This document shows positions 26,902-35,968 of a DNA stretch of 64,000 nucleotides, one piece after another (position 1 is the stretch's first letter; every line of letters starts with the position of its first letter). The translations under genes and the position numbers were made by a program. Location: assembly GCA_913048115.1 (NCBI GenBank), contig CAJWVI010000001.1, positions 80,059 through 144,058 on the forward strand, written 5' to 3'. The DNA comes from an uncultured Flavobacteriaceae bacterium (GTDB taxonomy: Bacteria > Bacteroidota > Bacteroidia > Flavobacteriales > Flavobacteriaceae). The notes under the pieces are model-generated. The model was not told where the DNA came from. It saw nothing but the letters and a program-made list of their open reading frames with translations, and ran no database searches.

Positions 26902-29001
26902 ATGGAGCAAAATAAAAATAACACAGAAAAAGCAACGATACATACCCTTCTCAAAACGCATTTTGGATATGACAGTTTTAGACCCAACCAACTAGAAATC
27001 ATAGAGCATGTTTTGTCTGGAAAAGACACCCTGGCTATTATGCCAACAGGAGGTGGAAAGAGTTTGTGTTATCAATTACCAGCCCTAGCTCAAGAAGGGT
27101 TGGCCATTGTAATTTCTCCATTAATTGCCCTTATGAAAGATCAAGTAGATGCCTTAATTGGAAATGGTATTTCTGCTGCTTTTTATAATAGCTCTCAAGC
27201 TCAAGAAACACAAGAACAAATTTTAGAAAGTTTGATGGCCGGGCAACTAAAATTACTCTATGTAGCTCCAGAAAGCATTTGGGGAATAACAAACTATTTA
27301 GCAAAGAGTATTATTAGTTTAATTGCCGTGGACGAAGCCCATTGTATTTCATCTTGGGGACACGATTTTAGGCCCGCATATACACAATTAAAACGGTTAC
27401 AACTAGAGTTTCCTGGAGCTCCAATTATTGCCTTAACAGCTACTGCAGACAAAGCAACACAAGAAGATATTGTTAGCCAATTAGGGGTCCCTAAGGCCAC
27501 TAAGTTTATCTCTAGTTTTGATAGACCTAATCTATATCTTGATGTAAGGCCAGGCCAGCAAAGGCTGCAACAAATATTTAGATTTTTAGGATCTAGAGGG
27601 CTGCAAAGTGGTATTGTGTATTGTTTAAGCAGAAAAAGCACAGAGAGTTTAACGGCAAAATTAAAAGCAAAAGGCTATGACGCTGAAGCCTATCATGCAG
27701 GATTAGCCCCAGAAGAAAGAAGCAGGGTACAAGAAAATTTTGTAAACGATACAACGCCAATTATTGTTGCAACTGTTGCCTTTGGCATGGGTATAGATAA
27801 AAGTAATGTACGCTGGGTGATTCATTACAATATGCCCAAAAACATAGAGGGCTATTATCAAGAAATTGGCCGGGGTGGTCGAGACGGTTTAAAAGCACAT
27901 GCGCTTCTTTTTTATAGTTATGCAGATGTAATGCAACTACGCAAGTTTGCACAAGGCACAGAAACTCAACAAATACAGATTGCCAAGTTAGAACGCATGC
28001 AGCAATTTGCAGAAGCATTAAGCTGCAGACGTAAGGCATTACTTAACTATTTTGGAGAATTTATCACAGAAGATTGTGGCAATTGTGACATATGTAAAAA
28101 CCCCCCTACTTATTTTGATGGCACCCTAATTGCTCAAAAAATATGTTCTGCTATAGTTCGCTTGCAAGAAAAAGAAGCATTAGGAGTTGTGATTGACGTT
28201 CTGCGAGGAGCCAACAACCAGCAAGTCTATGATAAAGGCTACCAGGATATTAAAACATTTGGAGCGGCTAAAGATATTTCTTGGAGAGATCTGCAACAAT
28301 ACATTATTCAGTTACTTAATCAAGGAGTATTAGAAATTTGGTTTCATGAAGCAGGAAGGTTATTGTTAACAGCATTAGCCAAACAAATTTTGTTTGAAGG
28401 CAAACAAATAAAACTTGCAACACTACTTCAAGAAGACGCCAAAGCAAACATCATCAAAGAACGTGTTTCTTCAAAAGGTAAAGAATTGTTTGAAAAGCTA
28501 CGAATGCTTCGTAGTGTCTTTGCTAAAGACATGGGTGTTCCTGCCTACGTTATTTTTAGTGATGCGAGTCTTCAAGATATGGAAGCCCACAAGCCCACAA
28601 CCATGGAAGGGTTCTCAAAAATTAGCGGTGTAGGGAAGGCGAAACTAGAAAAATATGCAGAAGCCTTTATTAAAATAATTGCCAAGCATGAAGATGCCTC
28701 ATCTATAAAATTGCCCACTCATGAACATAGTTATCGATTGCTTAAAGAAGGATTGTCTGTCCAGCAAATAGCCTACAAAAGAGGCTTGACAGAAAACACG
28801 GTGTTTACACATCTTATAAAAATGCACGAATTGGGCACCCCCTTAGATCTACATCAATTTATTAGCACTTCTGAAATCATTAAGGTTCAAGAAGCTAAAA
28901 AGGTATTAAAAAACCCAGAAGGGCTCAAAGCATATTTTGAACATTTTGATGAAGCATTACCATATCACAAAATTAAATTAGCCTTGTATTTAAAGCAATA
29001 A
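26902..29001 (+). CDS. recQ: ATP-dependent DNA helicase RecQ
   Basis: A 3'-5' helicase of the RecQ family acting in recombination and stalled-fork repair. Walker A is TGGGKS (49-54), the Walker B box is DEAH (144-147) with the RecQ-specific CISSWGHDFR after it, and motif VI is YQEIGRGGRDG. The zinc-binding cysteines occur in CRRKALLNYFG...CGNCDIC (~375-400), followed by the winged helix (RQC), an HRDC domain (~530-600) and an additional C-terminal helix-turn-helix (EGLSVQQIAYKRGLTENTVFTHL), which makes it longer (699 residues) than the E. coli enzyme. A hairpin terminator follows. Confidence 0.97.
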   Translation: MEQNKNNTEKATIHTLLKTHFGYDSFRPNQLEIIEHVLSGKDTLAIMPTGGGKSLCYQLPALAQEGLAIVISPLIALMKDQVDALIGNGISAAFYNSSQAQETQEQILESLMAGQLKLLYVAPESIWGITNYLAKSIISLIAVDEAHCISSWGHDFRPAYTQLKRLQLEFPGAPIIALTATADKATQEDIVSQLGVPKATKFISSFDRPNLYLDVRPGQQRLQQIFRFLGSRGLQSGIVYCLSRKSTESLTAKLKAKGYDAEAYHAGLAPEERSRVQENFVNDTTPIIVATVAFGMGIDKSNVRWVIHYNMPKNIEGYYQEIGRGGRDGLKAHALLFYSYADVMQLRKFAQGTETQQIQIAKLERMQQFAEALSCRRKALLNYFGEFITEDCGNCDICKNPPTYFDGTLIAQKICSAIVRLQEKEALGVVIDVLRGANNQQVYDKGYQDIKTFGAAKDISWRDLQQYIIQLLNQGVLEIWFHEAGRLLLTALAKQILFEGKQIKLATLLQEDAKANIIKERVSSKGKELFEKLRMLRSVFAKDMGVPAYVIFSDASLQDMEAHKPTTMEGFSKISGVGKAKLEKYAEAFIKIIAKHEDASSIKLPTHEHSYRLLKEGLSVQQIAYKRGLTENTVFTHLIKMHELGTPLDLHQFISTSEIIKVQEAKKVLKNPEGLKAYFEHFDEALPYHKIKLALYLKQ

Positions 29002-29025
29002 ACAAAGTAATTATTGCCCACAAAA

Positions 29026-29053
29026 AAAACCATTAAGAAATCTTAATGGTTTT
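29026..29053 (+). terminator. Terminator of recQ
   Basis: A perfect 13-bp stem AAAACCATTAAGA / TCTTAATGGTTTT with loop AA, 24 bases after the recQ stop. The T tract is short, but the A-rich left flank and T-rich right arm fit a factor-independent terminator. Confidence 0.75.
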
Positions 29054-29254
29054 AATCCTTTTCATAGCAATTGTAAGTATGTAAATTCAGGGTTACCTTA
29101 AATGACACTCAATTAAATAATTAAAGAATCTTTTTAGAACAAAAAACTACTTACAACACAAAAATGCTACTAATTATGTTCTCTACAACAGGCTTGTGAG
29201 AAAATTATGAGCTTGTTTACTTGTTAAACTAGCGTTAATATTGATAGATTAGTC

Positions 29255-29262
29255 TATTTTTG
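29255..29262 (+). promoter_or_regulatory. -7 box of the TPR/LuxR regulator gene
   Basis: TATTTTTG is a perfect match to TAnnTTTG. The -33 side is weak. The start of transcription would fall about 4 bases before the ATG at 29271, so the message would be almost leaderless. Confidence 0.4.
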
Positions 29263-29270
29263 ATACTCTT

Positions 29271-31202
29271 ATGAAAAAGAACATCTGGTTTATTTTATTT
29301 CTACTCTCAAGCATATTGTATGCTCAAAACACCGATGAGCAAACTCAAGAGATCACAATTGAGGATATTAAAACCCAACTTAAAAATCCAGATTTAACCA
29401 TAGAAAAACGCATTGATAATTTACTTATTTTAGGATATAGTTATATTGATGTAGCAACAGATGTCGCTACCAAATATCTTACTAGCGCACTCAAATTAAG
29501 TAAAGTTAAAAAAGACAGCTTTAATATTATAAGAGCTTACAATAGATTTTCTGAACAAGAAAGATACCTTGAAAATGACATAAGAACTTTGCAGTATGCA
29601 GACAGTGCGCTACAATATGCTAATGTTAATAATAATCTACACTTTGCGGGAATTGCCTACAGTTATAGAAATAAAGGACTTGCCTATAATTACCTTGAAC
29701 GGTATGATTTATCTTTAGAGAGCTTTTTAAATGCAAATAGTTTTTTATTAAAAGAGGAACAGGGTGTTGAAATAAAAACCTACTTGGCCGAGAACTTTAC
29801 AGATTTAGCGTCCATTTACTCTTCTATAGAAAACAATGAAACGGCCTTAGAATGCATTAAAAAATCACTTTCTATTGCAAAAACTATTGATGCATATTGG
29901 GAGATTGGAGACTCTTACGAGTTTATGTTTGCACATTATTTTGAGCAAAATCAATACGGGCTTTCTGAGAAATATATAGATAGTGCCCAAACAATGTTTT
30001 CTTTGGTTGAAAACCAAGAGGGAATAAAGGTTTTAGACAAATATAGAGCAGAGATTTATTTAAAACAAAACAAGCCAAACCTTGCCATAAAAATTTATGA
30101 CGCGCTATTACAGCTTGATAAAGAAAATGATATTCCTTATATTCTGGCAGACGGCTATACTTTTTTAAGTAAAGCATACACCGCTAAAAACAATTTTAAT
30201 TTGGCTACAAAATACCTTGACAGCGCAAGGACTCAAGCAGCTATTTCTCAAAACGTATCTCACTTGTTCTCCATTGCAAGTCAACAGGCAAATATATATA
30301 AAGAGAAAAGCCAACTTGTTTTAGGTATTTCAACACTAACCAGAATTTTAAATAGGGAAGATTTAAAGCCTTTTCAAGAGTCTCAAAAAGATTTATTTAA
30401 AGAATTGTATGAGCTACAAAAACTAAATAACGATCCTAAAAATGCATTATTATCCTTAAAAAAACACCATAAAATAAAAGATAGTCTTCGTGCTATTTTA
30501 CAAAAAAACAAATTTAATGTTATTCAGTCTGAGTTTAATTATAATGAGTTATCGGCAAAGCTAGAGGCTAGAAATGCACAATTACAGGTTTCTAAGGCAG
30601 AACAAGAGCTTGCTAGAGATAAAGCTTATTTTGTATTTTGTGGCTTAGGCTTAATCGTGATCTTCTTCATATTTTCTTTCTTTAGACAACGTAAGTTAAA
30701 CAATATCAAAAGAGAGGGCTTAATAGCCAAACAAGAAGTGCTTTCCATAAAGCAAGAAGCACTAGACAATCAAGTTGCATTTAAAAACAAACAAATCACA
30801 GACTTTGCTATTCACATTTCTGAAAAAAATGAATTACTAGAAAATATTAAAGGAAGGCTAAAAGGCGTTAAAGTAATTAACGACACCCATAAAGCTGTTG
30901 TCCAAGACACTATATATTTTATAAATAATGATATTGATCAAAACAAAGAAAAAATACAACTATACCAGCAGGTAAATGAGACTAATGATTCTTTTAGAGC
31001 TAAAATAGACCAATTGTACTCCAACCTAAATGAAAAAGAAAAGAAGGTCGCCACCATGCTTCGTCTTGGGCAACCGTCAAAACAAATTGCTTTGCAATTA
31101 GGTATTAGTGCTGCTTCTGTAGATAATTACCGCTATAACCTTAGAAAGAAAATGGAAATTCCTAAGGGTCACTCGTTAAAAGATTTTATAAAAAAGATTT
31201 AA
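29271..31202 (+). CDS. Membrane-anchored TPR protein with LuxR-type helix-turn-helix
   Basis: A one-protein sensor-regulator type common in Flavobacteriaceae. A signal peptide (WFILFLLSSILYAQ) leads to an exported array of TPR units (~30-400), a membrane segment at ~451-470 (FVFCGLGLIVIFFIFSFF), a cytoplasmic coiled coil (~475-580) and a C-terminal LuxR/GerE helix-turn-helix (~588-643: EKKVATMLRLGQPSKQIALQLGISAASVDNYRYNLRKKM). It probably senses an envelope signal and acts on DNA while membrane-bound; targets are unknown. Its stop codon overlaps that of the convergent HDAC-like gene. Confidence 0.88.
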   Translation: MKKNIWFILFLLSSILYAQNTDEQTQEITIEDIKTQLKNPDLTIEKRIDNLLILGYSYIDVATDVATKYLTSALKLSKVKKDSFNIIRAYNRFSEQERYLENDIRTLQYADSALQYANVNNNLHFAGIAYSYRNKGLAYNYLERYDLSLESFLNANSFLLKEEQGVEIKTYLAENFTDLASIYSSIENNETALECIKKSLSIAKTIDAYWEIGDSYEFMFAHYFEQNQYGLSEKYIDSAQTMFSLVENQEGIKVLDKYRAEIYLKQNKPNLAIKIYDALLQLDKENDIPYILADGYTFLSKAYTAKNNFNLATKYLDSARTQAAISQNVSHLFSIASQQANIYKEKSQLVLGISTLTRILNREDLKPFQESQKDLFKELYELQKLNNDPKNALLSLKKHHKIKDSLRAILQKNKFNVIQSEFNYNELSAKLEARNAQLQVSKAEQELARDKAYFVFCGLGLIVIFFIFSFFRQRKLNNIKREGLIAKQEVLSIKQEALDNQVAFKNKQITDFAIHISEKNELLENIKGRLKGVKVINDTHKAVVQDTIYFINNDIDQNKEKIQLYQQVNETNDSFRAKIDQLYSNLNEKEKKVATMLRLGQPSKQIALQLGISAASVDNYRYNLRKKMEIPKGHSLKDFIKKI

Positions 31203-32113
31203 TACGCCTCAGTAAAAAACACCTCTTGCGCCACTTTATAGGTATTTCCGTGTGCTTCTAGAATAACATCAATGTCTGGAGAATATCCTCCACCCATGCT
31301 TACTTGAACTGGTATTTTTGCTTTCTTACAAGTTTCAAAAACAAAATGATCCCGTTGCTTACACCCCTCCAGAGTACACCCTAATTTACCTAATTTATCA
31401 CTTGCCAGAATATCCACACCACTTAAGTAAAATATAAAATCAGGATTGACTTTGGTTAGTAGTTTAGGCAAGGTGTTTTTTAATATTTCTAAATATGTAG
31501 CGTCTTGTGTAGCATCCTCTAGCCCAATATCCAAATTACTTTGTTCTTTTTTGAAAGGATAGTTTTTAGCACCATGCATAGAAAAAGTAAATACGTTTGG
31601 GTCTTGTTTAAATATAGCTGCTGTGCCGTTTCCTTGATGAACATCCAAATCTACTATTAGTATTCTTTTTGCTTTATTTGCGTCTAGCAAGTATCTTGCT
31701 GCAACAGCTTGGTCATTCAATAAGCAGAAGGCTTCTCCATGATCTTTAAAGGCATGATGTGTGCCTCCAGCAATATTCATAGCAACACCATTTTTTAAAG
31801 CAAACTCACAGCCTTGCAGGGTCCCACCAATGATGTAGTGACTTCTATCTACCAACTCTTGTCGTAGTGGGAATCCTATTTTCCGAATTTCCTTTTTGTC
31901 TAATGACAAGCATAGCAAGCGGTCATAGTAAGTCTTGCCATGTACTTTTAAAATAAGCTCTTTAGAAACTTTTGTGGGCTTAAAAAAGTTTTCCTGAGTA
32001 CAAATTCCTGTGTTAAGTAATAATTTTGGAAGTAGCTCATATTTAGCCATCGGAAACCGATGCCCTTGTGGCAGTGCATAGGTGTAAATAGGGTGATTTG
32101 CAATTTTTAGCAT
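31199..32113 (-). CDS. Histone deacetylase family protein
   Basis: A zinc-dependent deacetylase of the arginase/HDAC fold, 304 residues. Zinc ligands are seen in DLDVHQGNG (D157, H159) and SGVDILASDKLG (D234), the catalytic His pair in GGTHHAF (H119/H120) and the active-site tyrosine in GGGYSPD. Bacterial members act on acetylated small molecules such as polyamines or acetoin-related compounds, or on acetyl-lysine; the substrate here is unknown. It lies 2 bases downstream of metG on the same strand and is probably co-transcribed with it. Confidence 0.92.
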   Translation of the reverse strand: MLKIANHPIYTYALPQGHRFPMAKYELLPKLLLNTGICTQENFFKPTKVSKELILKVHGKTYYDRLLCLSLDKKEIRKIGFPLRQELVDRSHYIIGGTLQGCEFALKNGVAMNIAGGTHHAFKDHGEAFCLLNDQAVAARYLLDANKAKRILIVDLDVHQGNGTAAIFKQDPNVFTFSMHGAKNYPFKKEQSNLDIGLEDATQDATYLEILKNTLPKLLTKVNPDFIFYLSGVDILASDKLGKLGCTLEGCKQRDHFVFETCKKAKIPVQVSMGGGYSPDIDVILEAHGNTYKVAQEVFFTEAY

Positions 32114-32115
32114 TT

Positions 32116-34191
32116 CTATGCAATAGTTGCTCCGTTGCTTACACCTGCAGTATCTGGATTTACAAAGACAAGTTTTCCATCTGGTGTTTCTGTCATTAAG
32201 ATCATACCTTCGCTTTCTACTCCTCGTAATGCCCTTGGTGCTAGATTTACCAAAACCGTTACCCTCTTTCCTATAATATCTTCTGGAGTGAAACTTTCTG
32301 CAATTCCAGAGACAATGGTGCGTACATCCAACCCAGTATCAACTTTTAATACCAATAATTTTTTAGTTTTAGGCATTTTTTCTGCCTCAACAATAGTTCC
32401 AACACGCAGATCCAATTTTGTAAAGTCATCAAAGGTGCAGGTGTCTTTTTGAGGAGTCATTTCTTTGTTAGCAATCTCGTTTTCTAATTTACTAGCAGCT
32501 AGTTTGTCCATTTGTGCTTGTATTTGCGTGTCTTCAATTTTACTAAAAAGGAGTTCATTTTTATGTATGGTATGTCCTGCAGCGATTAGATCTTCTTTAG
32601 CAGCAACATCACCCCATTGTAGAGCATTTTCGACTTTTCTTGTACTCAGGTGTAGCATGTCTCTCAACTTTTTTGAAGTGTGTGGTAAAAAAGGCTCACT
32701 TAAAATGGCCAATGCAGATGCAATTTGAAGTGCAACGTACATAACTGTTTTGGTGCGTTGCTCATCTGTCTTAATAGTTTTCCAAGGCTCCTGTTCTGCC
32801 AAGTATTTATTACCCAAACGAGCTACATTCATGAGTTCTTGTTGTGCTTCTCTAAAGCGGTACCGCTCTATAGAACTTTCAATTACGGCTGGATAGGCTC
32901 TTAATGTATCCAAGGTTTTTTCATCGATCTGCAAAAGATCACTAGGTGTAGGCACAACACCTTCATAATATTTGTGTGTTAACACGGTTACTCGGTTTAT
33001 AAAATTTCCGAAGATAGCCACCAACTCATTGTTGTTTCTAGCTTGAAAATCTGCCCATGTAAAGTCATTGTCTTTTGTCTCTGGTGCATTTGCTGTTAAG
33101 ACATAACGCATCACGTCTTGCTGTCCTGGGAAATCTTCTAAGTATTCATGCAGCCATACAGCCCAATTTTTTGAAGTAGATATTTTATTTCCCTCTAGAT
33201 TTAAAAACTCATTAGCAGGCACATTGTTAGGTAGAATATAACTACCGTCTGCTTTCAGCATACTTGGAAAAATAATACAATGAAAAACGATATTATCTTT
33301 CCCTATAAAATGCAATAATTTAGTGTCTTTATCTTTCCAGTATGGCTCCCAATCTTTCCCTTCTCTGGCAGCCCACTGCTTGGTTGCCGAGATATAACCA
33401 ATAGGTGCGTCAAACCATACATAAAGTACTTTTCCTTCTGCATCTGGCGCAGGAACTGGAATACCCCAGTCTAAATCACGTGTAACAGCACGTGGCCGTA
33501 GGCCGTCATCAATCCAGGATTTACATTGTCCATATACATTGGTTTTCCAATCTTTTTTATGACTATCCAGAATCCATTCTTTTAAAAATGGCTCATATTG
33601 ATCTAGAGGTAAAAACCAATGTTTGGTTTCTTTTACTGAAGGGACGGCTCCCGTAATAGCACTTTTTGGGTTGATCAGGTCTGTTGCATTATGCGATGTC
33701 CCACAGTTTTCACACTGGTCTCCATAACTTTCTTCATTGCCACATTTTGGGCAGGTACCCACCACAAATCTATCTGCTAAAAACTGGTTTGCTTCTGCAT
33801 CATACAATTGCTCTGTAACCTCTTCCAAAAACTTTCCTTCACTGTATAATTTTTTGAAAAAATCGCTAGCGGTATCATGGTGTATCTTAGCAGATGTGCG
33901 AGAATAATTATCAAAAGAAATTCCAAAATCTTCGAAAGACTGCTTTATAATACCGTTGTATTTATCCACTACTTGTTGTGGTGTAATTCCTTCTTTTTTG
34001 GCCTTAATAGTGATAGGTACACCATGCTCATCACTACCACACACAAAGGCTACATCTTTTCCTTGCATGCGTTGAAAACGCGCATAAATATCTGCTGGCA
34101 CATATACACCTGCTAAATGACCAATGTGTACAGGGCCATTGGTGTAAGGTAATGCAGCGGTTATCGTATATCTTTTTGGATCTTGGCTCAT
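32116..34191 (-). CDS. metG: Methionine-tRNA ligase
   Basis: MetRS charges initiator and elongator tRNA-Met. The class I signature HIGH is at 22-25 (PVHIGHLAG), the zinc knuckle is [18 protein letters not shown] (~145-162), and the KMSKS-equivalent is KISTS (~336-340). A C-terminal EMAP/tRNA-binding domain (~585-691; [19 protein letters not shown]) is fused, which supports dimerisation and tRNA binding. At 691 residues the enzyme is of the long bacterial type. The HDAC-like gene follows directly. Confidence 0.97.
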   Translation of the reverse strand: MSQDPKRYTITAALPYTNGPVHIGHLAGVYVPADIYARFQRMQGKDVAFVCGSDEHGVPITIKAKKEGITPQQVVDKYNGIIKQSFEDFGISFDNYSRTSAKIHHDTASDFFKKLYSEGKFLEEVTEQLYDAEANQFLADRFVVGTCPKCGNEESYGDQCENCGTSHNATDLINPKSAITGAVPSVKETKHWFLPLDQYEPFLKEWILDSHKKDWKTNVYGQCKSWIDDGLRPRAVTRDLDWGIPVPAPDAEGKVLYVWFDAPIGYISATKQWAAREGKDWEPYWKDKDTKLLHFIGKDNIVFHCIIFPSMLKADGSYILPNNVPANEFLNLEGNKISTSKNWAVWLHEYLEDFPGQQDVMRYVLTANAPETKDNDFTWADFQARNNNELVAIFGNFINRVTVLTHKYYEGVVPTPSDLLQIDEKTLDTLRAYPAVIESSIERYRFREAQQELMNVARLGNKYLAEQEPWKTIKTDEQRTKTVMYVALQIASALAILSEPFLPHTSKKLRDMLHLSTRKVENALQWGDVAAKEDLIAAGHTIHKNELLFSKIEDTQIQAQMDKLAASKLENEIANKEMTPQKDTCTFDDFTKLDLRVGTIVEAEKMPKTKKLLVLKVDTGLDVRTIVSGIAESFTPEDIIGKRVTVLVNLAPRALRGVESEGMILMTETPDGKLVFVNPDTAGVSNGATIA

Positions 34192-34216
34192 ATTGTTTTG
34201 ACAAAAGTTTGTGCTA

Positions 34217-34224
34217 CAAAAATA
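34217..34224 (-). promoter_or_regulatory. -7 box of metG
   Basis: Plus-strand CAAAAATA reads TATTTTTG on the minus strand, a perfect TAnnTTTG box 26 bases before the metG ATG. No good -33 element is visible. Confidence 0.4.
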
Positions 34225-34338
34225 ACGATTTTATCTTCGGAAATTTGATAAGAATGTAAATAGCATCCAGCATTTAAGCGAATGTAAAGAAAGGTTGGTT
34301 TTTATGAAGTGTTATTGCCTAGTCTAAATAGAAATGGA

Positions 34339-35961
34339 TTACTTAATAATAATACTCTTACTGTAAAATTGACCTCTTGTGTTAATCCTGTAGATATATT
34401 GCCCAAGAGCTAATCTCATATTTGCTGTGGCTTTTACATCAATGATGTGTTTGCCAGGATATAAAATCTCACTATTTAATGTTGCCACTTCTTGCCCTAA
34501 GATATTAAATAGTTTAATGTCTAAGTGTGCCGTGTCTTCGATTTTAATTTCAATATAGGTGCGGTTATTTCTATAGGTAGGGACATGGGTAAAGTTACTG
34601 ATGTTTCCAAAGTCTTGACGACCCAATCCTTGACAATTAAGCCCAAGATCAAGAGTTTCATAGTTGTCATTCAATAAAATAGTGTTTACTACACTAGGAT
34701 CTAAACAAAACCAATCTGTTAAAACACTAGCATATACATCTCTAAAGTCTGTAGAGGGTACCAAATTGCTATTGACATCCCAGGCACCAGCATCTAGATC
34801 TGGGTGTTCTCCTACAAAGCCACTTCCGTTAAGACCCGCGCCAAATAACATTGTGGGAGATGCAGCTCCGTGATCTGTTCCATTAGATCCGTTTTCATAA
34901 GGACGACGACCAAACTCCGATATAGTCATTCCTAATACTTTATCATCATATCCTGCAGGTGCCAGGTCATCATAAAAGTTTTTTATGGAACTCGCTAAGT
35001 CTTCTTGTAATGCTCTATGCTTTTCAACTTGATTGGCATGTGTATCAAAGCCATCTAATGACACCATGTAGACTTTGGTACCCAGTCCTCCTTTGATCAT
35101 TCTAGCAATGATTGCAAGTTGGTTTGATAGGGAGTTTTCAGTGTATGGAGCTTCGTTGGTGGAGGCCATATAGGCATCATTAATAACTCCTGCATATGTA
35201 AATGTTATATTAGCCGCGGCACGCATGAATAGTAGCTTGTCTCCGTACACACATTCAGGAATAGTAACAACATCATGTAGGTTGCCACTTTCTGCTACAC
35301 TGGCTAATTGCTCTGGATTTGCTACAGAGAAGGCATAATTATTATCTGAACCATCAAAAACAAGATTGCCAATACTACCAATTTGTATGGCTGGAGGGGC
35401 CGCTGGCGGGTTGATTAAATAATCTGGGTATAAGTCTTCAAAGTAGCGACCCCACCACCCTGTAGGCTCAACGTTTATTGCATCTGCTGAAGCCCAAATA
35501 TCACTGGATCTAAAGTGAGACAAATTTTGTGTTGGATATCCAACCCCGTGAATTACCTTCATATTACCATCTCCCCAAACAGATTCTAAAGGGTTCATGT
35601 AATTAGGTAATGAAAAATCTGGACTTAGTGCTAGAAGGTCATTTTGATGATGGTATATGGTTGGGCGTAAATTTGCATAGGTGTCATAATCATATACGGG
35701 AACAATGGTGTTAAGTCCGTCGTTTCCTCCTTTAAGGCGAATGATTACAAGGATATTATCATTTTCTGTTTGGGACAGTGCAACAGATAATGGTGAGGGT
35801 GCCGTTGCACTTACATTAGTGCCCCCTAGCATCATACTGCCCGCTCCAGCTAGTCCTAGTGCCTGGATAAAGGAACGACGATTCCAAGTGGCATGTTCTT
35901 GGTCATGGAGGTCTTTAGCATCTTTGGTTTCTTTTGCGGAATGATTAACATTGGTAGGCAT
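34339..35961 (-). CDS. DUF1501 protein with Tat signal and T9SS sorting domain
   Basis: A DUF1501 family protein (sulfatase-like/alkaline-phosphatase-like fold, 540 residues). Near the N-terminus a twin-arginine signal is visible: WNRRSFIQALGLAGAGSMMLGG (RR at 28-29). The body contains family blocks such as VIIRLKGGNDGLNTIVP, HFRSSDIWASAD and MTISEFGRRPYENGSNGTDHG. The last ~75 residues form a type A T9SS sorting domain (DIKLFNILGQEVATL to YSKSIIIK). The combination predicts folding in the cytoplasm, Tat export and then surface delivery. It is encoded 7 bases after the DUF1800 gene. Enzymatic activity is unknown. Confidence 0.9.
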   Translation of the reverse strand: MPTNVNHSAKETKDAKDLHDQEHATWNRRSFIQALGLAGAGSMMLGGTNVSATAPSPLSVALSQTENDNILVIIRLKGGNDGLNTIVPVYDYDTYANLRPTIYHHQNDLLALSPDFSLPNYMNPLESVWGDGNMKVIHGVGYPTQNLSHFRSSDIWASADAINVEPTGWWGRYFEDLYPDYLINPPAAPPAIQIGSIGNLVFDGSDNNYAFSVANPEQLASVAESGNLHDVVTIPECVYGDKLLFMRAAANITFTYAGVINDAYMASTNEAPYTENSLSNQLAIIARMIKGGLGTKVYMVSLDGFDTHANQVEKHRALQEDLASSIKNFYDDLAPAGYDDKVLGMTISEFGRRPYENGSNGTDHGAASPTMLFGAGLNGSGFVGEHPDLDAGAWDVNSNLVPSTDFRDVYASVLTDWFCLDPSVVNTILLNDNYETLDLGLNCQGLGRQDFGNISNFTHVPTYRNNRTYIEIKIEDTAHLDIKLFNILGQEVATLNSEILYPGKHIIDVKATANMRLALGQYIYRINTRGQFYSKSIIIK

Positions 35962-35968
35962 AGCAGTA

